From the NCBI GenBank assembly GCA_947095585.1, contig OX352763.1, positions 20,385,462 to 20,449,461 of the forward strand: 64,000 bases of DNA. The letters run 5' to 3'. This DNA comes from Nephrocerus scutellatus. Its lineage: Eukaryota > Arthropoda > Insecta > Diptera > Pipunculidae. The position numbers and the translations under genes were made by a program. Under the pieces are notes generated by a model that was not told the origin of the DNA, ran no database searches, and saw nothing but the letters and a program-made list of their open reading frames with translations. This document shows, in pieces, positions 44,700-56,429 of this stretch (position 1 is the stretch's first letter; every line of letters starts with the position of its first letter).

Positions 44700-46850
44700 C
44701 AAGATGAATTCACTTCTTCTAAAACACATCTAAGGTGCAGCAAATTGACCAACTGTGCCATATCAAAAGCGGTATGCCTTACCTAAAATAAAAGCAGAAC
44801 TACCAAGTTGATAACGGAGAGATGTTGATATTAAGTTGTGGCAATAAGTACGGACAACACCTGAACTTTATATTCCACATGTTTTGCATGAGCTGCAAGG
44901 AGAGAAAGATAACTCATTTCTTTCGCTCCTTTGTGACCAGAAAAAGCTTTTGGAGTACTGGATCATCGAACTGGTGTCGTACTTGCGGTTAACTGTCATC
45001 CATATGTGCACCAATTCTAGATATACAATTCTTTCCTAGCAACAAAAATTGTCTATGTCTTCGGGCGTAGAATTAGAATTGGTACACTTTATAGTATACT
45101 ATAGAAAGTAATATAAGCCCACGTAGGTTAATGTACTTGTTAACACTTTTATAGACAAAAAGTTGTTTAGTTATCGCTAATAAAAGTAATATAGATATTT
45201 GATAATTAAATAAATGAATTTAAAAAAGGAACACTGTTGAACAGGCTACAAAAAAAAACATACTCGTAATATGCCAAAAATATAATGCCATTACCCATTT
45301 GTAGTTTTATTACATTACTAGTAATGTTCATGATACCCCTACCGAAGTTTACTGAAAGGTAGTGAATCCTTTGATATGTAGAGGACTCATTGTTTCAAGA
45401 CCAACAATACACATTTTATTTTTTATTATTCTTATGACGCATTGAGGTATCACTGTAAATGATAACAACAAAATTTATAGTAATCCTGATCCCTTCTGTG
45501 CACAACCCTTAGTTGGTTAAATTTTTTGTGAATATGCACAAGTATTAGTCATATTGTCAAACATGAACTAAAGTGCGTGACAAACGGCCAAAGCTGTCAC
45601 TGTCAAAAATTTCAATATCATCAGCCGGGGCATAAAAAGTTGTCTGCCTTCAGTAATTTCTCCCCCGGTCGGCGGGCGGCGCCGATTAAAGAAATATTAA
45701 AAGCCAACACTCGAGCAAAATAAAGTGGAACCATAGAAAACCCAATGCACTAAAGAAATATAAAATATTTGCGCAAAACTAAAATACAACTATTTTTTAC
45801 AGTCAGTCTGTCTGCACGTCAGGTGAGAGTCACGAAGGTATAGAGATTCCAACGTCGGCGACAACATGAAAGGCAACCGAAACTAATAAGGGATTATGGA
45901 GGGTCATGCGACGAATATCCTTGTTTTGCATGAATTGCTGTTGTGACACACTGGGTATGAGGTATGTAGTTATCAGCAGCTTAGAATGTACCCTGGAGGC
46001 ATTTTTCATGCCTGGAATTCGAATGTTTGAATGGCTGAAGGGATTTGCTGCAACAAGAAGACGATCTAGATAGTGAACGAATGGTTCTAGAAGGGGTTTG
46101 TGCAGAGAAAAAGGGTTCTTGTTGTATTGCTATTTACAAGAGGGCAAATTCAACTGCTTGAAAAATTTGCACAAAACACAAAATAAAATCAACGTAAAAG
46201 TTGACAAACGAGATTCTCAAAGGATTTGCTCGCTTGCTGTCACTTGCACTCACAAAGAGTCTTTAAGCTGATTGTGTCTGACTGTGAATTCGGACTCAGT
46301 TTTGCGGGAGGCGGCATTCTCTCTGTGTATGTGACGAGCTGACACAAAATTCTGCCAAAGGACTCTTTATTTTGTATCCAGATATACGCCGGCTGTACAT
46401 TCGATCGAACTCTCTGACATGAAATCTTTTGTTAATCGCACAGACAAGGATACCTAGAAAATATGTAGACAAACAGTGAAGGAAGCGTAGTAGATTTTAT
46501 TCTTACCTTACCCTTCGTGTAACATTAGAAATGTCGTTTTGTCCCATAATTACATGAATAATGATATCCATAAATTTGAGCTACATTATAGGGCTAAGAC
46601 TGTGAAAAGTATTCCTCAAAATAGGGTTAATTATTGCTGTAATTTATTATTTATGAAAATGCACACCTTTTTGGGAAGGGTTGGGTATATCGATTTAATA
46701 ACAACAATTGTGTTCACTAACGATTGAGGAATGCAGCTGGAAGAGTGTAGTGTCTGCAATCTGCGATCTTGTCGAATTATATCTAAACTATCTGCTAAGT
46801 ATCATGGAAATTCGCTTAGAGGAAGAACGAATAATTCGCTTGTGTATGAT
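44700..46850. other. Intergenic spacer, nothing firm
   Basis: A GC-rich patch (GGTCGGCGGGCGGCGCCG) lies near 45667 and an Inr-like TCAGTC near 45803, but TATA and DPE spacing do not fit and no ATG-led gene follows. Small frames at 46.5-47.0 kb are unsupported. Confidence 0.45.
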
Positions 46851-46859
46851 TCTGACGAT

Positions 46860-48420
46860 TCAGTGAATACCTCGCAGACTCACAGATCGTGTGAGTTCCC
46901 ATGTGGCCTCTCCTATGTCGTTGCTCATTGCTCCGCATTCATTGAGAAGGTGCCACGGGTTCTCTTCCGCTTCCTTACAAAGCCTCCAGCTGCTATCCTC
47001 TTCCAGTTTTAATTTCTTTAGGTGTCCCTTCAGTTTACAACATCATGTTTGGAAACCTGTTATGATTCTTACGTTACTTCTACTAAGTCCAATTTCAAGC
47101 GAGACCTCATTAAGTCATAGTTCTCCATCAATTTCCTTTGCTTATCGTTGGCTTGGGAGATTTTCCCATCTTACGGAAGCAGCTGCCTTATCTATTCTAC
47201 GTATCTCCTCCCGCGTTATGCGGTACCCTATGCTACAGAATAGTTGTGGCCCTACAAGAGAAGTTTCTATCCCTTTATAAGCGAGCCTATCCGCTGCTTC
47301 ATTGCCTGCTATGCCAGTGTGTCCCGGTACCCAGTACACACATACCTTGTTTACTTCGTCAAGTCTGTATAGCTTTGCCCTACACTACTCCACCAGACTT
47401 GACGTGATGTCGAATGCTTTTAGCGCATCTTGGCTGTCTGTCATGATGGCTATTTCCTGCCTCACGTCCTTTTCAGATTAAAGTGAGCACATCTTTCGAT
47501 GGAATATACTTCAGCCTGGAATACTCTCGGGTACTGCCCCATTGCTTCAGAGTACTTGGTTGTTGGCCCGTGGACTCTTGCACCTATGCCTTCTGCTTTC
47601 TTGGCCCATCCTTATGGCTCCCGGATGTATCTGGTATTAAGTTTCAGATCTGAATATCTTCTTGGTGCTCATTTTGACTTCAAAGTTTTTCTTGAATTCA
47701 AGCTTTTGCACCATGTTATCACACTGAGTAACGGAGTTGGTTTGGCTAGTGACTCCACGAATACCTTTGCTTCAACATCCGTGAAGCAGCCTGCCTTGCT
47801 CAAATGTAACTTGGTTTCTTCGGAGTTGTTCTCTACCACTATATGTAGACTATATGTAGTGGGATTAGCCCAAGAGTTGCCTCCTGTAATTATAACACAG
47901 GCCAGTCTCTGCAAGTTTTCCAATTCTCTTCTCATGGTGCTTAGCTTGGTTCTATTCGCCCATGCCACCGCTTCATAAGTAATCATTGGAATAACTATCA
48001 TGGTGTACATCCAGTGCATTATCCTGGAACTAACTCCCCAGAATTTTCCTGCCACCTTTCTGCACACCATAATAGAGTTTTATTTTTGCAGTACTGCCTG
48101 TTGGTGTTTATTCCTTAGAAGTCTACTATCAAATATCAGTCCCAGGTAGTTAATCTCTTTGCTGATAGTAATTTCTTCTCCGTTGAGGGTAATCTGGTGC
48201 ATTCGCCCCAGCTTTCTTCTATTGGTGATGGGTACCAGAGTAGTTTTGCTTGGGTTGACCCTAAGTTCTACTTCTAGGCACCATCTGCTCGTGATGGTTA
48301 ATCCGTATTGGATTAAATCACAGAGCACTTCCTCGAATTTCCCTTTTTCCACGATGACTATATCGTCCGCGTAGCCTTGGACATATCTGCCCCCTGAGCA
48401 TCAGGGTTCTTGGACCAGCA
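46860..48420 (-). mobile_element. I-like LINE (family A): RT palm, thumb, RNase H, Cys tail
   Basis: Minus strand from 48380: GYADDIVIVEKGKFEEVLCD with intact YADD (48362-48373), LRVNPSKTTLVPITNRRKLG, LNGEEITISKEINYLGLIFD, KFWGVSSRIMHWMYTMIVIP with MITYEAVAWANRTK (thumb), ENLQRLACVIITGGN and LHIVVE. RNase H follows with FQAEVYSIE-type remains and MYWVPGHTGIAGNEAADRLA (47.27-47.34 kb), then a Cys tail around 46.9-47.0 kb. Two or more frameshifts make it dead. It is the longest family A copy here and the reference for the fragments at 29.7, 34.6 and 38.2 kb. Confidence 0.9.
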
Positions 48421-48424
48421 CAAG

Positions 48425-51035
48425 CCCTAGATGTTGGCGGGTAAATATTCTTGTCTTAACTACGGCTGCCCCTTTTGCCTTGTGGGTATTTACCGGAAAT
48501 ATTTTTGCTCTGGCCATACTTCCTGTTCGTTTGTGTATAAGGAAGTCAATAAAAACAGTAAATTGTGCACAAAAGCTAAAACGAATCGAAGAAAACGTAT
48601 AAATGCACTGATCTCTTAGATCAAATGTCTCGGATTTACGGCTCTGGGTTATTTCTTTAGTTTCAATTTCCTGCAAAGGCAATTAAAGTCTTCTTGTTAA
48701 CAAGAGTGAAAATGGATAGCAGAAACGTAGCAGTAATAATTGAAGCTATCAAGTATTGCATTGTTAATGAGTAATTAAAAATGAAAAATCGATCGCCTGT
48801 CTAAAGTAGACCTTCAATCTAACCAGGAAATCAACAAAGCGAACATCAGTTGTTGTTATTTGAAGCTCTGAAGTAGATAATAAAATTTTCCAAACCATTA
48901 ATCTGTGATCTTTCTATGGAGTAACAACGGACGAGAACAAGAGCAATAACAGAGAGATAACAAGCTATAATTTGCCCATTAATGGCGAGCGTAGATTCTT
49001 GTAATGACTTCTATCCTAATCGCTCATATTTCGGGAAGCAATTGATTTTACACAGATCGAAGATCTTACTCGCACGCATACACAAACACAAAAAACGATC
49101 AATCCGAACAGTAATTGTTACAGTTCTTAGTAATGATAGCCAACAACTAAGTATTCGCAAGACCTCAGGTTATGCATTGATACGAGTATGTCTGGTAGAA
49201 AAGTAATGACTTTATTGGAGTCGTCCCGTCGATGATGACAACATCCACTTTGGAGTTAATATTTCTTCGGGGAAAAGAATTAAAAGTTTGAATCATCAGC
49301 GGAACGTAAAAATTCCTAAAGGAGTACCGCCCAAAAAAAGAAGGCAACTTTGCACATCTGCACCGAAGCAGAAGACGACGGACCGCAATTTGATGATGAA
49401 TTCCATCAGTAATTGCCCCTGCAAATCATCATTCGCAAGCAGAAATCCCACACACACAGCTGAAGAAAATTAAAAATTGCCCTTTTCTTAAAAAAAAAAA
49501 AAATAATTACTGTCCAACGAATTGTGCCATTAGTTTCGATTCGTCGCTATGCTGCGCTCCTGCGTGTTTCGTTTTATTCTTTTATTGTCATCGTCATCAT
49601 CGTCGTCGTCGATGGATTCGCCTTCGTCTGATCGCAGTTGGCCACATTAAGCTTGGACTCGGATGACTTCCCCAACTCCAATTATTCACCAAAGTATGTC
49701 AATTTATTCCGCGCACTCATCGGGCAATGATATAATTTCGCTTATGGGTGGCTCGCTCTGTGAGCACACGGCGAACGCGCTTTGGGGCATACGCATACTG
49801 CGTTCGCTGAATCGCGGAGCAGGCATAGCAAATTATCAAATCGCTTCAGAAATTAAACCAAAAACGAACAAAAGGAAGCCACATGGCCACAAGCGAAGCG
49901 TCTCTAATGTTTCAAGATATGAAGATCAGGGCTGGGCGTGCGTGCTGGAATGGCAAGTTGAAGGCGAATTATGTGGCGCGGCATTGGATATCGAGGTCTT
50001 GTGGTTCAAAATAAAAACTAGAATGAGGGAGACAATGTGAAGGCAATTATGGGTTATTGTTTGTTCGATATTTGGCCGGTATTGGCCAAAGAAATAATTT
50101 CTTTAACTCTTTGGTCATCCACTCCTCCACGTCTGGTCACTCATACTCTCTACTTAGTTTGGGGCGATCTTATGAAATGCGTGATTTTGTGGTCAGTCGC
50201 TGTGGTCTTTTAAATAAAAAAAACTACAATCGAATTAGTTTAGCTTTAGAGCCAATGCAGATTTACCGTATTCCATACCTTCATTACCCTATGTAAGGCT
50301 TCTGTAATTACTAGAGTTGCGTGAAAGAGTTTCTTTGTGTGTGAATTGTAATAGATTTGTAGCTACTCGTAGTGGGCATGGCCACTCCTCGATCATAATC
50401 TTTTCTTTGGAAAAGCGGAATCACGCTTTATGATACGCACGATGCAGAGGGGTTAAAGTTGTGCGTGAATATGCCAATTGTGTATCCAAAAAGGTAACAC
50501 AGTCTTCACGGTTATGTGTTGACTTTTAAGCAGCAGAATTTTTTAGCCAACAGTAACCAAAAATGATTTAGAAACTATTCAATTTATTTAGAAATACTCG
50601 AAATGTAACTGTAACTGAAAATTCTTAAGTGATATATTTCAGAGAAAGACAGGAAAACTCACCAGGAAAAGAAATGGGCAGTCGTCTTTAGTTCGGATAA
50701 GAATAAATGGTTACTAGGCCGCTTAATACATTTTAAAGCCGCCGGCAGTGATGGTATCTTTCCAGTGCTTCTACATGAGGCAATCGATTCCATCCTGTCT
50801 ATATTCGTCAACCCATCTGCACTTAAGTCAGTTGGCTTATAGGTAAAAGCACAAAAGGTGCCCTTCACTGTGTACTGTGTAAAGCAGATAGAAGGAAATT
50901 CTCGTTCCAAGAAGTTGGCTTATTGTGTACATTCCTTGACATTGAGGGCGCGCTTTCTATAACACTGGCTACGACTCAACAGCGAGATAAATCAGTAGCA
51001 GAGATATCGAAGACTTGACCAATCAATGGATAAGT
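48425..51035. other. Intergenic spacer with one unexplained 125-codon frame
   Basis: Plus 49663-50040 (starts MTSPTPIIHQSMSIYSAHSS) has fairly even composition but no recognised domain, splice site or promoter. A GTCATCGTCATCATCGTCGT run lies upstream at 49588-49613. Nothing else stands out. Confidence 0.4.
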
Positions 51036-51039
51036 GCTT

Positions 51040-52330
51040 GAAATTCGCGATATAACCTCCTCCTCAGGATGTGTGTCAGTGAATATGACCGCAGTTAAGG
51101 GTTGTCGCCAGGAAGGGGTCCTTTCTTCCATTCTATGATCTCTAGAGTAATCGACAATCTCCTAGTCGATCTGCATAAATCTGGTTTACCACTAACAAGA
51201 ATCGCCAAGTCATCCGCATATCCAATGGAGATGTACATTGGACGCCTTTGCGGCAGAACTTTGGGTCTAAATTCTAAAATGATACAGGATGTACACAATG
51301 ATGGTGAGACCCATTATTACGTACGCAGCCATCGGTTTGGGGTGAAACTTCTTTAACGGATAACGGTAACAAAGTTTCAGGAAGCTTCAAACGATTGCCT
51401 GTATTAGTAAGTGAGTAGTGTTTCGACAGATTATTTAGGATATAAATATTGGAACGTGGTTGGACTAATGGTTTCCGGCACTGGCCGCTAGGGGTATGGT
51501 GTGGTTTACAAATGGATCAAAGATGGCATATGGAGTGAGAGCTGTTGACTTTGGACCCAACACCAAAGCATCGATCCCAATAAGAATGAATCCCACGGCC
51601 ACCGCATTCCAGGCGGAACTTCATGCCCTTGAGATCTGAGCCTTAGTCAAGGCATTAAGAGCGCGAGAAATTATATCTTTTCAGATTGCCTGGCAGCACT
51701 TAAAGTGCTGTCGTTCAACTTATTGGACTCTCTATCAGCTAAATACTGCTAAGATGCACTGCAATGCGTTGCCAGACATAACAGTGTGAAACTAGGATAT
51801 GTTCCTGGTCATCAAGGAATTGCAGGCAACAAATCTGCTCATGAGCTATTCAGGGCTGGCTCTCAATCTGCGTTCATGAACCCTACTGTGGTCTCAACTG
51901 GGCTGCCACCACAGCGCTGATTAAAAAATGGGAACACGAACTCCTTCTGGCCTATTGGGAACATTTTCCAGGGTTGAGACAATCCAAACGATGAATCAAA
52001 GCCTTTTTCTTTAAGGAAAGTATAGCAGGTCACTGTGGCTTGCAGTGTCACCTTAACAAAATTAATTAAGTTTCTGATACGGAAGGTATGTCCTGTTCAG
52101 AATATTCATCCGAGCCCATTCGCTGTGAATGCCCAGCAGTACTTTGGTTAAGAAGACGTATTTTCCATAAAATATTTTCATCGGCGGAGCTGAGAAACTC
52201 TGCCACTAAGGTTATACTATCCTTCATTAGGGAGGTAGTACGGTGCTTAGACTAATTACACCGTATGATACAATAGATCTTAATAGGGTGCAATTCCAGT
52301 GAAAGTATGGTCTTAAAATATATTTTATTT
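51040..52330. mobile_element. I-like LINE with inverted 5' part (minus then plus)
   Basis: The left part, read on the minus strand (51298 to about 51100), encodes RPMYISIGYADDLAILVSGK with YADD at 51209-51220. From about 51291 the plus strand encodes MYTMMVRPIITYAAIGLG (thumb), FRKLQTIACI, then RNase H (MVWFTNGSKMAYGVRAVDFG, FQAELHALEI, GHQGIAGN) and a Cys-tail remnant (AGHCGLQCHLNK), ending near 52.3 kb. So YADD and thumb of one RT point in opposite directions and meet near 51285. The 3' part is the same family as 24.9-25.6 kb. Confidence 0.8.
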
Positions 52331-53210
52331 ACCGTTTTTAAGAATTATACATTCTTTAACAATTTTTATATTAAACTTACCAAGCTATAGAACATTATAT
52401 GTTCTATACGGCATCAAATTGTACGCGTGCAATGGCGTACCTTTTACGTATGAAACCCGTTTTTTTCTGTTTAATGCCTGAACTGATGATTTCTTTTGTG
52501 CAAAGATACAATAGCTCAATACAGACTTTAAAGAATTTAATTTATAGACAAAGCCGGATCAAAATTTCAATTAAAATTTTATGATAATAGGGATTCCTAT
52601 TCATCAAATATTATTGCCTATTGATTTGAATACGCAAACTCATTAAAAAAATAGTATCCATACTAAAATACATTAAACTTATAGTCAGACCTATTGAATC
52701 AAAAGGATGTACATAGTTAATTTAATAAGATATTTATTATTAATTAATAACATGTTTATGATATTAAAGCAAGTAACACAATAAACTCAAAATGAAAAAT
52801 ACTAATAATTCAAAGGGATTTCTACTGATATTTATTATGTGTGCAATAAAACTGCAATAGTATCTTTAATATGAAATAATACCTACACAAAATATTTAAA
52901 CAACTAGAAAACCATTAGATTAATAAGAAAAAGTTATTAATATCCATACTATTAAATCAATAACCGTCCTATTAACAATTTACATTATTATAGTTGTATC
53001 GACTGAACATATAAAATTGTTGCTTTAGTTTCTCGGAACAATTAAACAATAACAAGAATCTAAAAAGCTCATTAAATAAAAAAATCACCTTCTTAGGCCG
53101 GTGAGAAGAGTCTCGTCTGTAAAATGAAACATTACAGAGTATGAAGACCGCACTAAGTACCACGTATACCCATTCCAGTCTGACTTCATCTAAAAACAAG
53201 TCAATGTAAA
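52331..53210. other. AT-rich spacer, nothing recognised
   Basis: Strongly AT-rich intergenic sequence without domains. Confidence 0.55.
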
Positions 53211-53215
53211 AAAAA

Positions 53216-53480
53216 AACTCGTTTTACGGGTACAAACGTTTATGTATAGTACATCGACACGCGCCACACGCCACACAGTCCTTTATTATTTCGTTATAAT
53301 CGCCAAAATATCTGTTTTTAAAGTCGGGCCTATTTTAAAGTATTTTATTTTTTCCACGCATCACACGCGCTACTCGTCACACACGGAAAATTGATCCCTG
53401 GTATTAAGCTGCTTACAAAATTTTAGCCCTCTAGGCAGTGCGAAAGGTGGTTAAAAAGGACCCCAAAAACGAGAAAATGA
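53216..53480 (+). repeat. Dispersed CACACGCCAC-rich repeat, copy 3
   Basis: AACTCGTTTTACGGGTACAA, CGACACGCGCCACACGCCAC, ACAGTCCTTTATTATTTCG, then CCACGCATCACACGCGCTAC and AAAATTTTAGCCCTCTAGGC. It is the longest of the three copies and links both halves seen in copies 1 and 2. Confidence 0.75.
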
Positions 53481-53919
53481 CGGCATTTTCAACCATACGT
53501 AGACTATATTGATATACATAAATGCATTGGTAGAAACCAAAGATTTGTAGAAGAAACTAGCATCCATCTAGCGGGCGGCATTAAGTCTGGGGCTGCATAT
53601 AAGTACATAGGTGCCTAGCTTGTGAGCTTGGTTCCTTAAACAAGACAAGTCGTCATCAACTTCGGAATTTGTAGATACTTGGTTGACCTTTTCGAATGGT
53701 AGAGATCGAACAGATGAAACCGCAAAATAATTTACAAATATCAATCTTCTCACCCAACTCGTCGATAAGCCAACTAGGTATCCCGATACTACTGGTCAAT
53801 CACATCACCTTTTAGATTTATTTTAAACTACTATGCCAGACAAATACTCAATTGATTTATCTGCTCCTTTAGGGCTTTCCGACTACGCTCAGTTAATAGC
53901 CAAATTATCAATAACCCCT

Positions 53920-54263
53920 GCCAACAATTCTCCGTAAGACTTTTCTCTCGAACGCGGCTAAAAGGTCAGAATGCTTTTAGCTAACCACCCAAGTCTCGGA
54001 TCCATATATTACTACTGGTATGACCATTGTCTTATATATCAGCAGCTTGGATGTTATGGTTAAGTTCCTGGATTTGAAGAGTCTTGACAGACTATAGTAG
54101 GCTTTGTTGGCTTTAAGCAACCGTGCGCGTATTTCTGGTTGCATGCTGTTATCGGCTGATATAGTTGACCCGAGATAGTTAAAGGATTGTACTACTTCAA
54201 ATTCGCGCTTCACTATTTGAATTGTGGGACCAATGTTGGATCTTCTACTTGCAGACGTGGCCA
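53920..54263 (-). mobile_element. RTE-like LINE family B fragment
   Basis: Minus strand: RRSNIGPTIQIVKREFEVVQ, SFNYLGSTISADNSMQPEIR, AYYSLSRLFKSRNLTITSKL and YKTMVIPVVIYGSETWVVS, one uninterrupted frame and better preserved than the copies at 33.8 and 30.0 kb. Both ends are cut off. The right end abuts a CR1-like LINE in opposite orientation. Confidence 0.9.
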
Positions 54264-55090
54264 TTTATTCCATAATGGTACCCTTAATAAAACTGGTATT
54301 CAGAAAGCCAGTCGCTTAGCTTCACATTTTGCTTGTGCATCTACCCTTCCATTGTCTAACCAAAGTCTACCATTTCTTCCGAATGTAGGCCCAGGAATGT
54401 CTAAAATCTACTTCCGACAACGGGTTGTTTCTAAGATTCTTAAGGAACTTGACCCCAATAAAGCAACTGGACCCGACGTTATTCCGCCATTATTATTGAA
54501 TGATGACATCATACTTTGGCGAAACCGCTTAGCAAATTGTTTTATCATTCAACAAAGACTTGTGTTTTCAGTCAATTTGGAAAATAGATAATATTCAACC
54601 CGTTCCGAAAAAATGTGATCAATCTGCACCTACTAACTACCGCTCTATTGCTTTGTTGTCGGTTCTATCGAAGGTAATGGAATCTATCGTTAATTTCAAG
54701 ATAATATCTGGATTCGAATGTACTTTTATCCGATATGCAGTATGGATTTAGCAAAAATCGCTCTTCAGGTAAACTCATGACGTGCATGACTCATTGTTGG
54801 GAGCGAAACATTGAAAATCTAGGTGAATCAAGCGTTGTCTCCTTGGATATTTCTAAGGCATTTGATAGAGCATGGCATAATTGTCTTATTATTAAGATTC
54901 GTGCGCTAAGCTTACATACCTCTCTCATTGAGGATTATTTATAGAACTGTAAAATAAATGTTGTATTGAACGGTATATATTTTACTGCACATGGGATCAA
55001 TGCTGGCGTGCCACAAGGGTCCTTGTCGCCTACGCTCTTCTTGATATATATCAATGACCTTTTATCGTCTATTAGTTGGGCACCTTATTG
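54264..55090 (+). mobile_element. CR1/Jockey-like LINE reverse transcriptase
   Basis: Plus strand: RVVSKILKELDPNKATGPDV, WKIDNIQPVPKKCDQSAPTN, YRSIALLSVLSKVMESIVNF, MQYGFSKNRSSGKLMTCMTH, SSVVSLDISKAFDRAWHNCL (first catalytic Asp), GINAGVPQGS and LSPTLFLIYINDLLSS. It ends before the YADD block. At least three frameshifts separate these pieces. Confidence 0.9.
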
Positions 55091-55234
55091 ACGTGACGCA
55101 AATCATTTAGGAGGTTCGCCCTTAAAAATGAGTCCATGTATAAGAAAAAAAAAACAGTAGAGCGGGAATTTTCCTTTTACTTTTTCGGGCCAAATGTATC
55201 AGTCGATAACAGCACGGTTGCCTACTTTAGGCTA

Positions 55235-55560
55235 TCAAGACTTTAATAATGAGCATATATTTAGCCTTCTAGACTGTAAATAGCTTTCTAGACCAAACAG
55301 CAATTCCACGACCTTGGGAGCGATTCCACCTCCTCTGCCTTCCTAATCAACGGGGAAAGAGACAACATAGTTCATATCGTCAGGATGTCAATCATTTATT
55401 CATGTGTCCTGCGACCCAGCACAATACTTCACCTTTAAATCCTCATATGATTTCCAACGCTTATACATTATCACTCAATGTATTCTTACCTTTGGTTTGT
55501 CTTTCGTTCTTACCATTCAATAAGGCAGTCGCTTCATTTATACATTATTTGTTCTAAACT
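55235..55560 (+). mobile_element. Possible LINE C-terminal remnant
   Basis: A plus frame with HLFMCPATQHNTSPLNPHMI resembles the 'HLF.CPa.pt.LtP.dLW' tail at the end of some Jockey-type ORF2 proteins. No other support. Confidence 0.35.
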
Positions 55561-55699
55561 TTGCTATTTATGTTCTTTTCAACTTACGAGTTCTTTAGTA
55601 AGTCCACGAATTTTATGTTCTGCTAAATTCTCCAGTTATTATCTTGTATTGTATCGAAAATTTCACTACCAAAGGTCCTCAAGGTCATGAGAACGATGA

Positions 55700-56160
55700 A
55701 ACGAATTCCAAACATGACAAAGAATGTACTTTCTCATCGATATGACCTCTGAATTAAACAAATTTTCACTCGTCTTGAATGGGCTTTAGGAATTTCATTG
55801 TATGAATTCATAAGACCCCAATATAACGAGGACACTCCCGTTCAATTCAATTCATTTTTCTATATCTTGGTCAATGATAATTTCGCAAGTATCATTTTAA
55901 GTTTCTTCCGATCGTAAATATGGTAAAACGAATTTCTCATAATAAACGTCAATTAGGATATCTAAATTTTCTGTATATAAGGTCAATAGATCACCTCTAG
56001 TTAAGCGAATGAACGAAATTTTACTCATCGAGAAAACATGGGCTGTAAAAATTTCATTGTATGAAGTCGTGAGACCCCAATACAACGAGAACAATCCCAG
56101 TCAATTTTATATGCTAAGGTCAAATAATAAAACACCTTCCCTTGATTTAAAAATGTCGGT
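55700..56160. repeat. Direct repeat pair, about 265 bp apart
   Basis: ATTTCATTGTATGAATTCAT then AAGACCCCAATATAACGAGG (about 55793) recurs as ATTTCATTGTATGAAGTCGT then GAGACCCCAATACAACGAGA (about 56058), each followed by a TCAATT-rich stretch and an AGGTCAA or TGGTCAA block. It is a diverged tandem or dispersed non-coding repeat. Confidence 0.7.
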
Positions 56161-56407
56161 ATAGCACTGGTGAATTCGGCCCCCATTCCCGACCCAAAAC
56201 CACAATCACCAACTGTCGTAGCCCTTCATGATCGTTCCATCATACGGGTCAGACAAATCATGGCTTGTTAACGAGGTTCTGCTCCTCCACTCCTCTTTTC
56301 TCAACACAGGCTTGTGACCGGCTATGGTGCGCCGGTGGGCAGAAGACATTGCACGCATAAGCGAAGGGAATCATACAGTGAAAGTCCTATATGTGGTAGG
56401 ATTTATA

Positions 56408-56428
56408 TGATGATGATGATGATGATGG
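56408..56428. repeat. (GAT)n microsatellite
   Basis: A run of ATG/GAT trinucleotides. It may be the tail of a 5'-truncated RTE-like insertion, since family B ends in TGATGATGA, but the upstream sequence does not match family B. Confidence 0.7.
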
Positions 56429-56429
56429 T

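Noticed and set aside
45760..45830. TATAAAATA plus TCAGTC as a core promoter, with CAG|GTGAGA as a donor
   Set aside because: The TATA motif is about 46 bp from the Inr instead of about 30, no DPE fits, and no coding exon can be linked.
49663..50040. 125-codon plus-strand frame as a host gene
   Set aside because: Composition is acceptable but there is no domain, signal peptide, splice site or poly(A) signal. Left as spacer with a note.
56200..56428. Another RTE 3' end before the (GAT)n run
   Set aside because: The upstream sequence does not match the family B terminus; only the microsatellite is alike.
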